From Terrirhizobium terrae (GTDB lineage: Bacteria; Pseudomonadota; Alphaproteobacteria; Rhizobiales; Rhizobiaceae): a stretch of DNA of 64,000 bases. Shown one piece after another: positions 20,601 through 30,621 of the stretch; within the stretch, counting starts at the first letter, position 1, and every line of letters starts with the position of its first letter. The stretch covers positions 310,001 through 374,000 of the forward strand of contig NZ_CP104992.1 of NCBI RefSeq assembly GCF_030323265.1, written 5' to 3'. The translations under genes and the position numbers were made by a program. The notes beneath the pieces were generated by a model. The model saw nothing but the letters and a program-made list of their open reading frames with translations. It ran no database searches and was not told where the DNA came from.

Positions 20601-20969
20601 GCCTGCAATGGCCGCGCGGTGCCGCTGACGGCAACCGGCCAGTCCGGCGTCTCCGTTGCCGGCGTCCGCTTCAAGGCCTGGCAGCCGGCATCCGGCCTGC
20701 ACCCGGTCCTGCCGGTCAACACGCCTTTGACCTTCGATGTCTACGACACCTGGTCGGGAAGGTCTGTTGGCGGCTGCAGATACCATGTTGCGCATCCGGG
20801 CGGTCGCAATTATGAGATCTTCCCAGTGAACGGCAACGAGGCGGAAGCGCGACGGCTGGCGCGGTTTGAGCCCTGGGGTCATACGGCGGGATCCTATCCC
20901 CTGCTGCCGGAAACACCCTCGCCCGAATTCCCGCTGACGCTCGATCTTCGCCGCCCCCAAGGAGTATGA
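17615..20969 (+). CDS. Transglutaminase-like protein with DUF2126 domain (frameshifted in this sequence)
   Basis: A large cytoplasmic protein, 1117 residues after correction. The N-terminal ~300 residues are a transglutaminase-like cysteine domain, with the Cys in [13 protein letters not shown], the His in [12 protein letters not shown] and the Asp in LDPTSG. The remaining ~800 residues are DUF2126 ([35 protein letters not shown]). The break is an extra base at 18644-18649, where GAGATC should read GAGTC; correction gives [17 protein letters not shown]. It starts an operon with the ATP-grasp gene, 6 bases ahead of its GTG. The family is associated with peptide ligation/modification clusters; no substrate is known. 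Confidence 0.88.
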
Positions 20970-20975
20970 CGTCCA

Positions 20976-23396
20976 GTGACCAAGGCACCGTCGAGCGAAC
21001 GCCGCAGGGATGAGGAGATCGGCAACGATCCGATCCTCGGCTATGCCGCGCTTCCCGGCGTCGCTGACGAGATGCTCGACGCCGATGGCGAGATCAAGCC
21101 CGTCTGGCAGAACCTCATCTCACGCCTCAGCCGCCTCAACGAAGGCGATCTCCACGAGCGTTTCGCCCGCGCCGACCGCTACCTGCGCGATGCCGGCGTC
21201 TTCTACCGCACCTATGGCGGCCCCGGCGAAGGCGGATCGGGCGAGCGCAACTGGCCTCTCTCCCACATCCCCGTCCTGATCGACGAGAAGGAATGGGCGG
21301 GCATTGCCAGCGGCCTGAAGCAGCGCGCCGACGTCCTGGAAGCCATGATCGCCGATATCTACGGTGAAAATCGGCTGGTCCAGGAAGGCGTTCTGCCGCC
21401 TCAGCTCGTCGCCGCCAATCCGGAATTCCTGCGCCCGCTGGTCGGCGTAAAGCCCGTCGGCGGCCATCACCTGCATTTCTGCTCCTTCGAGATCGGCCGC
21501 GGGCCGGACGGCAACTGGTGGGTTCTGGCCGACCGCACCCAGGCACCGTCGGGTGCAGGCTTTGCCTTGGAAAACCGCGTCGCCACCACCCGCTCCTTCT
21601 CGGATATCTACGGCGAGACCCACGTCCATCGCCTCGCCTCCTTCTTCGGCGCCTTCCGCGATGCGCTGCAGTCGCGCAAGCAATATCCGGACGACCGCAT
21701 TGCCGTCCTGTCTCCTGGCCCGGCGAACGAGACCTATTTCGAACACGCCTATATCGCTCGCTATCTCGGCTTCATGCTCTTGGAAGGCGAGGACCTGACG
21801 GTCGTCAACGACCGCGTCATGGTGCGCACCGCGGCTGGCCTGAAACCCATCGGCGTGCTCTGGCGCCGCCTCGATGCATCCTATGCCGATCCGCTGGAGC
21901 TCGACCAGAACTCCCACATCGGCACGCCCGGCATGGTGCAGGCGCTCCGCGCAGGCTCGCTGACGCTGGTCAACGCGCTCGGCTCCGGCATTCTGGAAAC
22001 CCGTGCCTTCCTCGCCTTCGCGCCGATCATCTGCCGCCGACTGCTCGGCGAGGACCTGCTCATGCCGTCAATCGCCACCTGGTGGTGCGGCCAGCAGTCG
22101 GAGCGCGAGCATGTGGCGAAGAATATCGAGCGCATGGTCATCGGCCCCGCCTATTCCCGCCTGCCCTTTTTCGATGACAACGGCCAGTCCGTCCTCGGTT
22201 CGTCCCTGCGCGAAACGGCCAAAGACACGGTCGGCGACTGGCTTGCCGGCGAAGGCGCAAAACTCGTCGGCCAGGAAGTCGTGACACTGTCGACCACGCC
22301 CGCCTGGGTGGATGGCAAGCTGACGCCGCGGCCGATGTCGCTGCGCGTCTTTGCCGCCCGCACGGAAAACGGCTGGGAGATCATGCCGGGCGGTTTTGCC
22401 CGCATCGGTACCGGCGACGATGTCGCGGCGATCGCCATGCAATCGGGCGGCGCCGCCGCCGACGTCTGGATCGTCTCGGAAAAGCCGGTCTCGAAGTCGA
22501 CGCTGCTGCCGCCGGAGGAAAGCTTCACCCGCAACATGCCGGGTTCGCTGCCGAGCCGCGCCGCCGACAATCTCTACTGGCTCGGCCGTTATATCGAGCG
22601 GTCCGAAGGCGCCTTGCGCATCCTGCGCGCCTGGCACCTCCGCTATGCGGAATCGGCCAATCCCAACGTCCCGCTGCTGGCCGATGTCGCCCGCTATCTC
22701 AAGTCCATCGACATGGACATGACGAAGGCAGTCCCGGCACCACTGCTCGCCAATATCAACAGCGCGATCTATTCGGCGAGCAACATCCGCGACCGTTTCT
22801 CGCCCGACGGCTGGCTGGCGCTGACCGATCTCGCCAAGACCGCAAAACGCTTCCATGAAGCAGCCCAGGCCGGCGACGATGCCGCCCATGCGATGACCAT
22901 CCTGCTGCGCAAGCTCGCGGGCTTTGCCGGTCTCGTGCACGAAAACATGTACCGCTTCACCGGCTGGCGCTTCCTGTCGATCGGCCGCCATCTGGAGCGC
23001 GCCCTGCACATGACCCGCCTGCTCGGCCATATGTCCGGCCCGGATGCGCCCGACGGCGCGCTCGACATGCTGCTGGAGATCGGCGATAGCGTCATGACCC
23101 ACCGTCGCCGCTACAACGTCAACACGGCGCGCCTGACGGTAAACGACCTGCTTGCGCTGGACCCTCTCAACCCGCGTTCGATCCTGTTCCAGCTGAACGA
23201 GATCCGTACCGAAGTGGAAAAATTGCCGAACGCCTTCGTCAACGGCCAGATGTCGCCCTTCTACCGCGAGGCCATGCGCCTCCATTCCGGTCTTGCCGTG
23301 ATGACGCCGGAGATCATCAGCGAAGACGTCTATCGTCGACTGGAGAAGGATCTCGAACACCTGTCCGATCTTCTCGGCCAGACCTATTTCCACTGA
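20976..23396 (+). CDS. Circularly permuted ATP-grasp (DUF404/DUF407) fused to alpha-E (DUF403)
   Basis: An 806-residue two-domain protein. Residues about 70-480 match the circularly permuted type 2 ATP-grasp family (RTYGGPGEGG, HIPVLIDEKEW, SGILETRAFLAF), predicted to form amide bonds using ATP. Residues about 510-806 form the all-helical alpha-E domain (SRAADNLYWLGRYIERSE, LSIGRHLERALHMTRLL). In many genomes these are separate genes. The start is GTG 20976 with AAGGAG upstream. It is flanked by two transglutaminase-like genes on the same strand, a conserved operon type often linked to the Anbu proteasome-like peptidase, which I do not see nearby. Confidence 0.9.
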   Translation: MTKAPSSERRRDEEIGNDPILGYAALPGVADEMLDADGEIKPVWQNLISRLSRLNEGDLHERFARADRYLRDAGVFYRTYGGPGEGGSGERNWPLSHIPVLIDEKEWAGIASGLKQRADVLEAMIADIYGENRLVQEGVLPPQLVAANPEFLRPLVGVKPVGGHHLHFCSFEIGRGPDGNWWVLADRTQAPSGAGFALENRVATTRSFSDIYGETHVHRLASFFGAFRDALQSRKQYPDDRIAVLSPGPANETYFEHAYIARYLGFMLLEGEDLTVVNDRVMVRTAAGLKPIGVLWRRLDASYADPLELDQNSHIGTPGMVQALRAGSLTLVNALGSGILETRAFLAFAPIICRRLLGEDLLMPSIATWWCGQQSEREHVAKNIERMVIGPAYSRLPFFDDNGQSVLGSSLRETAKDTVGDWLAGEGAKLVGQEVVTLSTTPAWVDGKLTPRPMSLRVFAARTENGWEIMPGGFARIGTGDDVAAIAMQSGGAAADVWIVSEKPVSKSTLLPPEESFTRNMPGSLPSRAADNLYWLGRYIERSEGALRILRAWHLRYAESANPNVPLLADVARYLKSIDMDMTKAVPAPLLANINSAIYSASNIRDRFSPDGWLALTDLAKTAKRFHEAAQAGDDAAHAMTILLRKLAGFAGLVHENMYRFTGWRFLSIGRHLERALHMTRLLGHMSGPDAPDGALDMLLEIGDSVMTHRRRYNVNTARLTVNDLLALDPLNPRSILFQLNEIRTEVEKLPNAFVNGQMSPFYREAMRLHSGLAVMTPEIISEDVYRRLEKDLEHLSDLLGQTYFH

Positions 23397-23417
23397 CTTG
23401 AGGAGAGGAACGCGCCG

Positions 23418-24296
23418 ATGCTCTACGACCTCTCCCTCCATATGGGCTATGCCTACGACGTGCCTGCCTCCGGCGCGCGCCATGTGATCCGTGTGCTGCC
23501 GCTGTCACTGCCCGACCGCCAGCGGCTGATCGCCGGCTCGGTCACCGTCTCGCCCAACGTCGACGAAAAGACGACGTTCATCGATTTCTTCGGCCAGCAG
23601 GCGACCTCGGTCTTTCTGCGCGCACCCCATGAGCGGCTCGACATCCGCATGCATGCCCGTGTCATGGTGGAGCCGCCGACCATGACCGCCGACCTGTCGC
23701 CGACACTCGACATGCTGGGCCGTCAACTTGCCGACATCTGGTCGGTCGATCCGTCTTCGCCCCACCACCTGACCGGCACCAGCCCGCGGTTGCCCGAGGT
23801 CCCCGAAATCGCCGCCTATGCGCGCGAGACGGCAAAACCCGGCCAGACCATCCGCGAGATCGCCACCGCGCTCTGCACCCGTATCCACAAGGACTTCAAA
23901 TACGATCCCGAGGCGACGACCGTCGACACCACGCCGCGCGAAGCGTTCGAGCTGAAGCGCGGCGTCTGCCAGGATTTCGCCCATGTGACGATCGTGGGCT
24001 TGAGAAGCCTCGGCATTCCGGCAGGCTACGTCTCCGGCTTCCTGCGCACCATTCCGCCGCCGGGCAAGGAGCGCCTCGAGGGTGCCGATGCCATGCATGC
24101 CTGGGTGCGCATCTGGTGCGGAGAGGCACTCGGTTATCTAGAATTCGATCCCACCAACAACATCCCGGCCGGCAGCGACCATATCGTCGTTGCCTACGGC
24201 CGTGACTATTCCGATATCGCCCCCGTCATCGGGGTTCTCAAAGGTTACGGAAATCAAAAGGCCGACCAGGCAGTTGACGTAATTCCGGTCAAGTAG
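23418..24296 (+). CDS. Transglutaminase-like cysteine peptidase family protein
   Basis: A 292-residue protein with the N-terminal beta domain typical of bacterial transglutaminase-like proteins (LYDLSLHMGYAYDVPASG) and a C-terminal transglutaminase core. The catalytic triad is the Cys in KRGVCQDFAHV, the His in DAMHAWVRIWCG and the Asp in FDPTNN. A GAGGAGAGG ribosome site precedes the ATG. It is the third gene of the operon, 21 bases behind the ATP-grasp/alpha-E gene. Likely activity is proteolysis, deamidation or transamidation of a peptide handled by the ATP-grasp enzyme; this is inference from context. Confidence 0.9.
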   Translation: MLYDLSLHMGYAYDVPASGARHVIRVLPLSLPDRQRLIAGSVTVSPNVDEKTTFIDFFGQQATSVFLRAPHERLDIRMHARVMVEPPTMTADLSPTLDMLGRQLADIWSVDPSSPHHLTGTSPRLPEVPEIAAYARETAKPGQTIREIATALCTRIHKDFKYDPEATTVDTTPREAFELKRGVCQDFAHVTIVGLRSLGIPAGYVSGFLRTIPPPGKERLEGADAMHAWVRIWCGEALGYLEFDPTNNIPAGSDHIVVAYGRDYSDIAPVIGVLKGYGNQKADQAVDVIPVK

Positions 24297-24428
24297 ACCC
24301 GTTTTGGTGCTGATTTCGCCCGATCGCTAAAACTTGACGATTTGCCTTAGCGCTTACTCAACAGCTGAGGCCTAGGAAAATCCTCATCTGTTCGAATGAC
24401 TCGAACACCGACCGGGGACCACCTTACT

Positions 24429-25715
24429 ATGTCCATTTTCAAGCGGTTCGCTGCCGAGCGCAGCGGCAATTTTGGTATGATGACGGCAATCATGCTGCCG
24501 GTGCTTCTGGGTGCTGCCGGGGTAGTAATCGATTTCAGCATTGCCATTGATCAAAAGAGCCAGTTACGGGGCCTGGCGGATGCGTCCACGCTCGCAGCGG
24601 CGAGTGCCATGGCCAACAGCGAAAGCAGCATGACCAATGCGCAAGCGGAGGAAATGGCAAGATCCTATTTCATCGGTCAAGCGCTCCAGGCAGAGGAAAT
24701 GGCGGGCGCCAGCAAGGCAGAACTCGCCAAGAAGAAGGCCGAGCTGGCTGCAAACATCACTGTCACGGCCACGACGACAACAAAGTCGAAAACCGCTGAA
24801 AGTTACGAAGTTCGTATGAGTGCCAACCTTAATGTCCCCGTCAACGGCATGACGAGCCTTTTCGGGATGAAGACGATGAAGGTTGCGGTCGACAGCTATG
24901 CCCAGAGCGGTCGCGAGGGCAATGCGCTGTCCATGTATCTCGTGCTCGATGAATCCGGATCGATGGCCTACGACACGACCACGGTCAATCCGTCTCAGCC
25001 GACAAAGCAGGTTGAGAAGAAGAAGACCGAGACCTACAGCTGCCCGTCACGATGGAGTCCGAACCGGACCTGCACGCGGGAAGTCACCTATTACGATACC
25101 GAGACCAATTACATCACCAAGATGGCTTCGCTGAAGGCAGCGGCAGCGACCATGTTCGATGAACTGAAGAAGGCGGATCCGACCAGCGACTTGATCCGCG
25201 TCGGCGCCGACAGCTACACGCACGAAACCATGAGCCCGGAAGCGATCTCCTGGGGTACGACCAAGGTTGCCTCCTATGTCAAGAAATTGCCGGACGAACC
25301 TGCCGGCGGAACAGATGCGAGCGGCGCGATGGCCAACGCGTTCAATGCCTTGAGGGTGTCGAACGCAACGGAGAAAAACGCGCAGAAATCGAAGGACAAC
25401 ACATCCTTCTCCCGCTTCATCGTGCTCATGACGGACGGCGAGATGACCGGCTACAGCAACAAATGGGATGAAGCGATCGACAAACAGGTGCGAAAACTCT
25501 GCACCGACGCCAAGGCCGATAAGGATGCCAATGGCAAAGGCATAAAGATCTACACGATCGCATTCATGGCTCCGGCAAAGGGCAAAGCGCTGCTCAACGA
25601 TTGTGCCAGTGGCGACGACTACTACTACGAGCCGAACGATATGACATCTCTGGTGCAAACGTTTGGCGAGATCGCCCGCAAAGCTGCAAGCACCGGAACC
25701 CGGCTGACGAATTGA
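24429..25715 (+). CDS. TadG-like pilus-assembly / von Willebrand factor A protein
   Basis: About 428 residues from ATG 24429. The N-terminus has the TadE/TadG-like segment SGNFGMMTAIMLPVLLGAAG (single membrane helix), followed by an Ala/Lys-rich linker. The vWA domain has an intact MIDAS site: DESGS, GTDASG and MTDGEMT. A cysteine pair in the insertion (YSCPSRWSPNRTCTR) and another (KLCTDAK, LNDCASG) may form disulfides outside the membrane. No other tad/cpa pilus genes are nearby, so it is an orphan member. A terminator follows. Confidence 0.85.
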   Translation: MSIFKRFAAERSGNFGMMTAIMLPVLLGAAGVVIDFSIAIDQKSQLRGLADASTLAAASAMANSESSMTNAQAEEMARSYFIGQALQAEEMAGASKAELAKKKAELAANITVTATTTTKSKTAESYEVRMSANLNVPVNGMTSLFGMKTMKVAVDSYAQSGREGNALSMYLVLDESGSMAYDTTTVNPSQPTKQVEKKKTETYSCPSRWSPNRTCTREVTYYDTETNYITKMASLKAAAATMFDELKKADPTSDLIRVGADSYTHETMSPEAISWGTTKVASYVKKLPDEPAGGTDASGAMANAFNALRVSNATEKNAQKSKDNTSFSRFIVLMTDGEMTGYSNKWDEAIDKQVRKLCTDAKADKDANGKGIKIYTIAFMAPAKGKALLNDCASGDDYYYEPNDMTSLVQTFGEIARKAASTGTRLTN

Positions 25716-25737
25716 TCCGCATCGCCTTCCAGACATT

Positions 25738-25763
25738 GCCCCGCCCTCACCAGCGGGGCTTTT
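25738..25763 (+). terminator. Rho-independent terminator after the TadG-like gene
   Basis: A 7-bp GC stem (GCCCCGC, 25738-25744, with GCGGGGC, 25753-25759) with an 8-base loop is followed directly by TTTT. It lies 23 bases after the TadG-like stop and insulates the glycogen operon. Confidence 0.85.
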
Positions 25764-25924
25764 CGTTCGTGACGACAGAGCTGCCACTCCTGCTCAAGCC
25801 ATTGCTTTCAAATCGGCCTTTGCAAGGTATTCACAACGGTGCATAACTGTGCCGGTAACATTCTGCCATATCGACTGAATCGGACATTCCTCCACCCGCT
25901 CAACCGAGAACAATTGGCGACTTC

Positions 25925-28387
25925 ATGAACAACACAACATCCTCCGTCGAACTACCCTATCCGGCCCCACGCAGCTCCCGCCCCGAGATCATGGCGGAAG
26001 AGATCATCGAACGCCTGACCTACCGCATCGGCAAGGATGCCAAGGTCGCAAAGCCCCATGACTGGCTGACGGCAACGATCCTCGTCGTGCGCGACCGCAT
26101 CATCGACCGGTGGATGGAAAGCACCCGGAAGGCCTATAAAACCGGGGCAAAGCGCGTTTATTACCTATCGCTGGAATTCCTGATCGGCCGCCTGATGCGC
26201 GATGCCGTCAGCAATCTCGGCCTGATGGCCGAAATCCGCGATGCGTTGTCCTCGCTCGGAGTCGACGTTTCCGTCATCGCCGGCCTTGAGCCCGATGCGG
26301 CACTTGGCAACGGCGGTCTCGGCCGCCTCGCCGCCTGCTTCATGGAATCGATGGCGACCGTCGACATCCCTGCCTATGGCTATGGCATCCGTTATGTCCA
26401 CGGCCTGTTCCGCCAGCAAATGGCCGATGGCTGGCAGGTCGAGCTGCCGGAAACCTGGCTCGCCCACGGCAATCCCTGGGAATTCGAGCGCCGCGAAAGC
26501 TCCTACGAAATCGGCTTCGGCGGTTCTGTCGAGACAATCGGCGGCTACGAGGACACGCCGCGCTACGTCTGGAAGCCGGCCGAGCGCGTCATCGCCATGG
26601 CCTATGACACGCCGATCGTCGGCTGGCGCGGCGAACGCGTCAACACGCTGCGCCTCTGGTCGGCCCAGCCGATCGACCCGATCCTGCTGGATGCCTTCAA
26701 CGCCGGCGACCATATCGGCGCGCTGCGCGAGAGCAACAAGGCGGAGGCGCTCACCCGCGTTCTCTATCCGGCCGATGCCAACCCGGCCGGCCAGGAACTG
26801 CGTCTGCGCCAGGAATTCTTCTTCTCCTCCGCCTCGCTGCAGGACATCCTGCGCCGTCACCTGCAGCAGTATCCTGATTTCACCAACCTGCATGAAAAGG
26901 TCGCGATCCAGCTCAACGATACCCACCCGGCGGTGTCGATCGGCGAACTGATGCGCCTTCTCGTCGATATCCACGGCATGGATTTCGATCTCTCCTGGGA
27001 GATTGTCCGCCAGACCTTCTCCTATACCAACCACACGCTTCTGCCCGAGGCGCTGGAAACCTGGCCGGTGCCGCTGTTCGAGCGCCTTCTGCCGCGCCAC
27101 ATGCAGCTCGTCTACGCGATCAACGCCAAGATCCTGATGGAAGCCCGCAAGGAGAAGCGCTTCTCCGATACGCAGGTCCGGGCGATCTCACTGATCGACG
27201 AAGGCGGCGAGCGCCGCGTGCGCATGGGCAATCTCGCCTTCGTCGGCTCCCATTCGGTCAACGGCGTCTCGGCGCTGCATACGGACCTGATGAAGGTCAC
27301 GGTCTTCGCCGACCTGCACACGCTCTACCCGACCCGCATCAACAACAAGACCAACGGCATCACGCCGCGCCGCTGGCTGATGCAGTGCAATCCGGGCCTC
27401 ACCTCGCTCATCCAGGAAGCGATCGGCGACAAGTTCCTCGATAATACGGAGGCGCTGAACGAGCTCGACAAGTTCGCCGACGACGCGAGCTTCCAGGAAA
27501 AATTCGCCGCAGTGAAGCGGACCAACAAGGTGGCGCTCGCCAATCTCGTCGGCAGCCGCATGGGCATCCGCCTCGATCCGTCGGCGCTGTTCGACATCCA
27601 GATCAAGCGCATCCACGAATACAAGCGCCAGCTTTTGAACATCGTCGAAGCTGTCGCCCTCTACGACCAGATCCGTTCGCATCCGGAACTGGACTGGGTA
27701 CCGCGAGTAAAACTCTTCGCCGGCAAGGCGGCGCCGAGCTATCACAACGCCAAACTGATCATCAAGCTCGCCAATGACGTTGCCCGGGTCATCAACAACG
27801 ACCCGTCGGTACGCGGCTTGCTGAAAGTCGTCTTCGTGCCGAACTACAACGTCTCGCTTGCCGAAATCATGGTTCCGGCCGCCGACCTTTCCGAGCAGAT
27901 CTCGACTGCCGGCATGGAAGCCTCCGGCACCGGCAACATGAAGTTCGGCCTGAACGGCGCGCTGACCATCGGCACGCTGGACGGCGCCAATGTCGAGATG
28001 CTGGAGCATGTCGGCGAGGACAATATCGTCATCTTCGGCCTCAAGGCGGATGAGGTGGCCAAGGTTCGCGCGGACGGGCATAACCCGCGCGCCGTCATCG
28101 AACAGTCGCCGGAACTCGCCCAGGCACTCAATGCCATCGCCTCAGGTGTCTTCTCGCCCGACGACCGGTCGCGTTTCGCCGAGCTGATCGACGGCATCTA
28201 CAACCATGACTGGTTCATGGTCGCCGCCGACTTCGACGCCTATGCCGCGGCCCAGCGTACCGTTGACCAAATCTGGACAGACCCTAAATCCTGGTATTCA
28301 AAAACAATTCGCAATACCGCCCGGATGGGCTGGTTCTCTTCGGACCGCACAATCCGCCAGTACGCGTCGGAAATCTGGAGAGCCTGA
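25925..28387 (+). CDS. glgP: Glycogen phosphorylase
   Basis: A 820-residue family GT35 enzyme that phosphorolyses alpha-1,4-glucan chains to glucose-1-phosphate in the cytoplasm. The pyridoxal-phosphate lysine is in the signature EASGTGNMKFGLNGALTIGT near the C-terminus. Other landmarks are ALGNGGLGRLAACFMESMAT, the GYGIRYVHGLF active-site loop and KRIHEYKRQLLN. Full length and unbroken. It is the first gene of glgP-glgB-glgC-glgA-pgm; its stop shares one base with the glgB start. Confidence 0.97.
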   Translation: MNNTTSSVELPYPAPRSSRPEIMAEEIIERLTYRIGKDAKVAKPHDWLTATILVVRDRIIDRWMESTRKAYKTGAKRVYYLSLEFLIGRLMRDAVSNLGLMAEIRDALSSLGVDVSVIAGLEPDAALGNGGLGRLAACFMESMATVDIPAYGYGIRYVHGLFRQQMADGWQVELPETWLAHGNPWEFERRESSYEIGFGGSVETIGGYEDTPRYVWKPAERVIAMAYDTPIVGWRGERVNTLRLWSAQPIDPILLDAFNAGDHIGALRESNKAEALTRVLYPADANPAGQELRLRQEFFFSSASLQDILRRHLQQYPDFTNLHEKVAIQLNDTHPAVSIGELMRLLVDIHGMDFDLSWEIVRQTFSYTNHTLLPEALETWPVPLFERLLPRHMQLVYAINAKILMEARKEKRFSDTQVRAISLIDEGGERRVRMGNLAFVGSHSVNGVSALHTDLMKVTVFADLHTLYPTRINNKTNGITPRRWLMQCNPGLTSLIQEAIGDKFLDNTEALNELDKFADDASFQEKFAAVKRTNKVALANLVGSRMGIRLDPSALFDIQIKRIHEYKRQLLNIVEAVALYDQIRSHPELDWVPRVKLFAGKAAPSYHNAKLIIKLANDVARVINNDPSVRGLLKVVFVPNYNVSLAEIMVPAADLSEQISTAGMEASGTGNMKFGLNGALTIGTLDGANVEMLEHVGEDNIVIFGLKADEVAKVRADGHNPRAVIEQSPELAQALNAIASGVFSPDDRSRFAELIDGIYNHDWFMVAADFDAYAAAQRTVDQIWTDPKSWYSKTIRNTARMGWFSSDRTIRQYASEIWRA

Positions 28388-30603
28388 TGACAAAATCGCC
28401 GCGTGCGCAGGATGACGGGAGAGCGCCTGGCGAAATCCCGTTGTCCGAGATCGAGGCGATTCTGGCAGGCAGACACACTAACCCCTTCGCCGTGCTTGGC
28501 CTGCACAAGCTCGGCGACAAGTTCCGCGCCCGCTGTTTCATACCGGGCGCGGAAGAAGTGACGGTCCTGTCGCTCACCGGCGCCGAACTGGGTGAACTCA
28601 CCCGCCGCCACGAGGACGGCTATTTCGAAGGCCTCGTCGACGCCGCCTATCTGCAGCCGATCCGCTATCGCGCCCAGCGCGGCGATGTCGAATGGGCGGT
28701 GACTGACCCCTATTCCTTCGGTCCGGTCCTCGGTCCCATGGACGATTATTTCGTCCGTGAAGGCTCGCATCTGCGCCTCTTCGACAAGATGGGCGCGCAT
28801 CCGATGAAGCACGAGGGCGTCGAGGGTTTTCACTTCGCCGTCTGGGCACCCAATGCCAAGCGCGTCTCCGTCGTCGGCGAATTCAACAACTGGGATGGCC
28901 GCCGCCACGTCATGCGGCTGCGCTCCGATACCGGCATCTGGGAAATCTTCGCACCCGACATCCTGCCCGGCACACCCTACAAGTTCGAGATCGTCGGCAA
29001 GGACGGCCGCCTGCAGCCCTTGAAGGCGGACCCTTATGCCCGGCGCGCCGAACTGCGCCCCAATACCGCGTCGCTAACCACCCCGGAACTGGCCCAGATC
29101 TGGGACGACGAGGCTCACCAGAAGCATTGGGAAAAGGCTGACCACCGCCGCCAGCCGATCTCTATCTACGAGGTCCATGCCGGTTCCTGGCAGAAGCGCG
29201 ACGACGGCACCTTCCTGTCCTGGGATGAACTCGCCTCGCAGCTCATCCCCTATTGCGTCGACATGGGCTTCACCCATATCGAATTTCTGCCCATCACCGA
29301 ACACCCCTATGATCCGTCCTGGGGCTATCAGACGACCGGCCTATTCGCCCCCTCCGCCCGTTTCGGCGAGCCCGAAGGCCTGGCCCGCTTCGTCAACGGC
29401 TGCCACAAGGTCGGCATCGGCGTCATCCTCGACTGGGTGCCTGCTCACTTCCCGACCGACGAGCATGGCCTGCGCCGCTTCGACGGCACGGCACTCTACG
29501 AGCACGAGGACCCGCGCCAGGGTTTTCATCCGGACTGGAACACGGCGATCTACAATTTCGGCCGGCTTGAAGTCCTCTCCTACCTCGTCAATAACGCCCT
29601 CTACTGGGCGGAGAAATTCCATCTCGACGGCCTGCGCGTCGATGCGGTCGCCTCCATGCTCTATCTCGACTATTCGAGAAAGGAGGGCGAATGGGTGCCG
29701 AACGAATATGGCGGCCGCGAAAACCTCGAATCCGTCCGCTTCCTGCAGAAGATGAACTCGCTCTCCTACGGCGCCCATCCCGGCGTGATGACGATCGCCG
29801 AGGAATCGACCTCATGGCCCAAGGTCTCCGCCCCCGTCCATGAAGGCGGGCTCGGCTTCGGCTTCAAGTGGAACATGGGCTTCATGCACGACACGCTGAG
29901 CTATCTCGCGCGTGAACCTGTGCACCGCAAGCACCATCACCACGAACTGACCTTCGGCCTCGTCTACGCTTTTTCGGAAAACTTCGTGCTGCCGCTCAGC
30001 CATGACGAAGTGGTGCATGGCAAGGGCTCGCTGATCGCCAAGATGGCCGGCGACGACTGGCAGAAATTCGCCAACCTCCGCGCCTATTACGGTTTCATGT
30101 GGGGCTATCCGGGCAAGAAGCTGCTGTTCATGGGCCAGGAATTTGCCCAGTGGAGCGAATGGAGCGAGTCGAAGTCGCTCGACTGGAACCTGCTCGCCTA
30201 CGCGCCGCACGAAGGCATGCGCCGCCTCGTACGCGATCTCAACTTCTGCTACCGCTCCAAGCCTGCGCTCCACGCCCGCGACTGCGAGGGCGAAGGCTTC
30301 CGCTGGCTGATCGTCGACGATGCCGACAATTCCGTTTTCGCCTGGCTGCGCATGGCGCCGGGCGAAAAGCCGGTCGCGATCATCACCAACTTCACCCCCG
30401 TCTATCGGGAAAACTACCGCCTCCCCTTGCCAAATGCGGGAAGATGGCGGGAAATCCTCAATACCGATGCCGAGATCTACGGCGGTAGCGGCAAGGGGAA
30501 TGGCGGGCGTGTGCAGGCCGTGAATGCTGGAGGAAGCATTCAGGCCGAAATCACGTTGCCGCCTTTGGCAACGATCATGCTGGAATTGGAACAGCAAAAT
30601 TAA
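28387..30603 (+). CDS. glgB: 1,4-alpha-glucan branching enzyme
   Basis: A 738-residue GH13 branching enzyme that moves glucan segments to form alpha-1,6 branches. It has an extra N-terminal beta module, a CBM48 module (FHFAVWAPNAKRVSVVGEFN), the TIM-barrel nucleophile Asp in DGLRVDAVASMLYLDY, the acid Glu in MTIAEEST and the transition-state Asp in LPLSHDEVVHGKGS. Full length. The ATG overlaps the glgP stop by one base, so translation is coupled. Confidence 0.97.
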   Translation: MTKSPRAQDDGRAPGEIPLSEIEAILAGRHTNPFAVLGLHKLGDKFRARCFIPGAEEVTVLSLTGAELGELTRRHEDGYFEGLVDAAYLQPIRYRAQRGDVEWAVTDPYSFGPVLGPMDDYFVREGSHLRLFDKMGAHPMKHEGVEGFHFAVWAPNAKRVSVVGEFNNWDGRRHVMRLRSDTGIWEIFAPDILPGTPYKFEIVGKDGRLQPLKADPYARRAELRPNTASLTTPELAQIWDDEAHQKHWEKADHRRQPISIYEVHAGSWQKRDDGTFLSWDELASQLIPYCVDMGFTHIEFLPITEHPYDPSWGYQTTGLFAPSARFGEPEGLARFVNGCHKVGIGVILDWVPAHFPTDEHGLRRFDGTALYEHEDPRQGFHPDWNTAIYNFGRLEVLSYLVNNALYWAEKFHLDGLRVDAVASMLYLDYSRKEGEWVPNEYGGRENLESVRFLQKMNSLSYGAHPGVMTIAEESTSWPKVSAPVHEGGLGFGFKWNMGFMHDTLSYLAREPVHRKHHHHELTFGLVYAFSENFVLPLSHDEVVHGKGSLIAKMAGDDWQKFANLRAYYGFMWGYPGKKLLFMGQEFAQWSEWSESKSLDWNLLAYAPHEGMRRLVRDLNFCYRSKPALHARDCEGEGFRWLIVDDADNSVFAWLRMAPGEKPVAIITNFTPVYRENYRLPLPNAGRWREILNTDAEIYGGSGKGNGGRVQAVNAGGSIQAEITLPPLATIMLELEQQN

Positions 30604-30621
30604 TTTCGGGAGGAAAAATCA

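Noticed and set aside
18510..20960. 816-codon minus-strand open frame opposite the DUF2126 gene
   Set aside because: Antisense shadow of a GC-rich gene; composition is Arg/Gly/Asp-rich with no recognisable motif.
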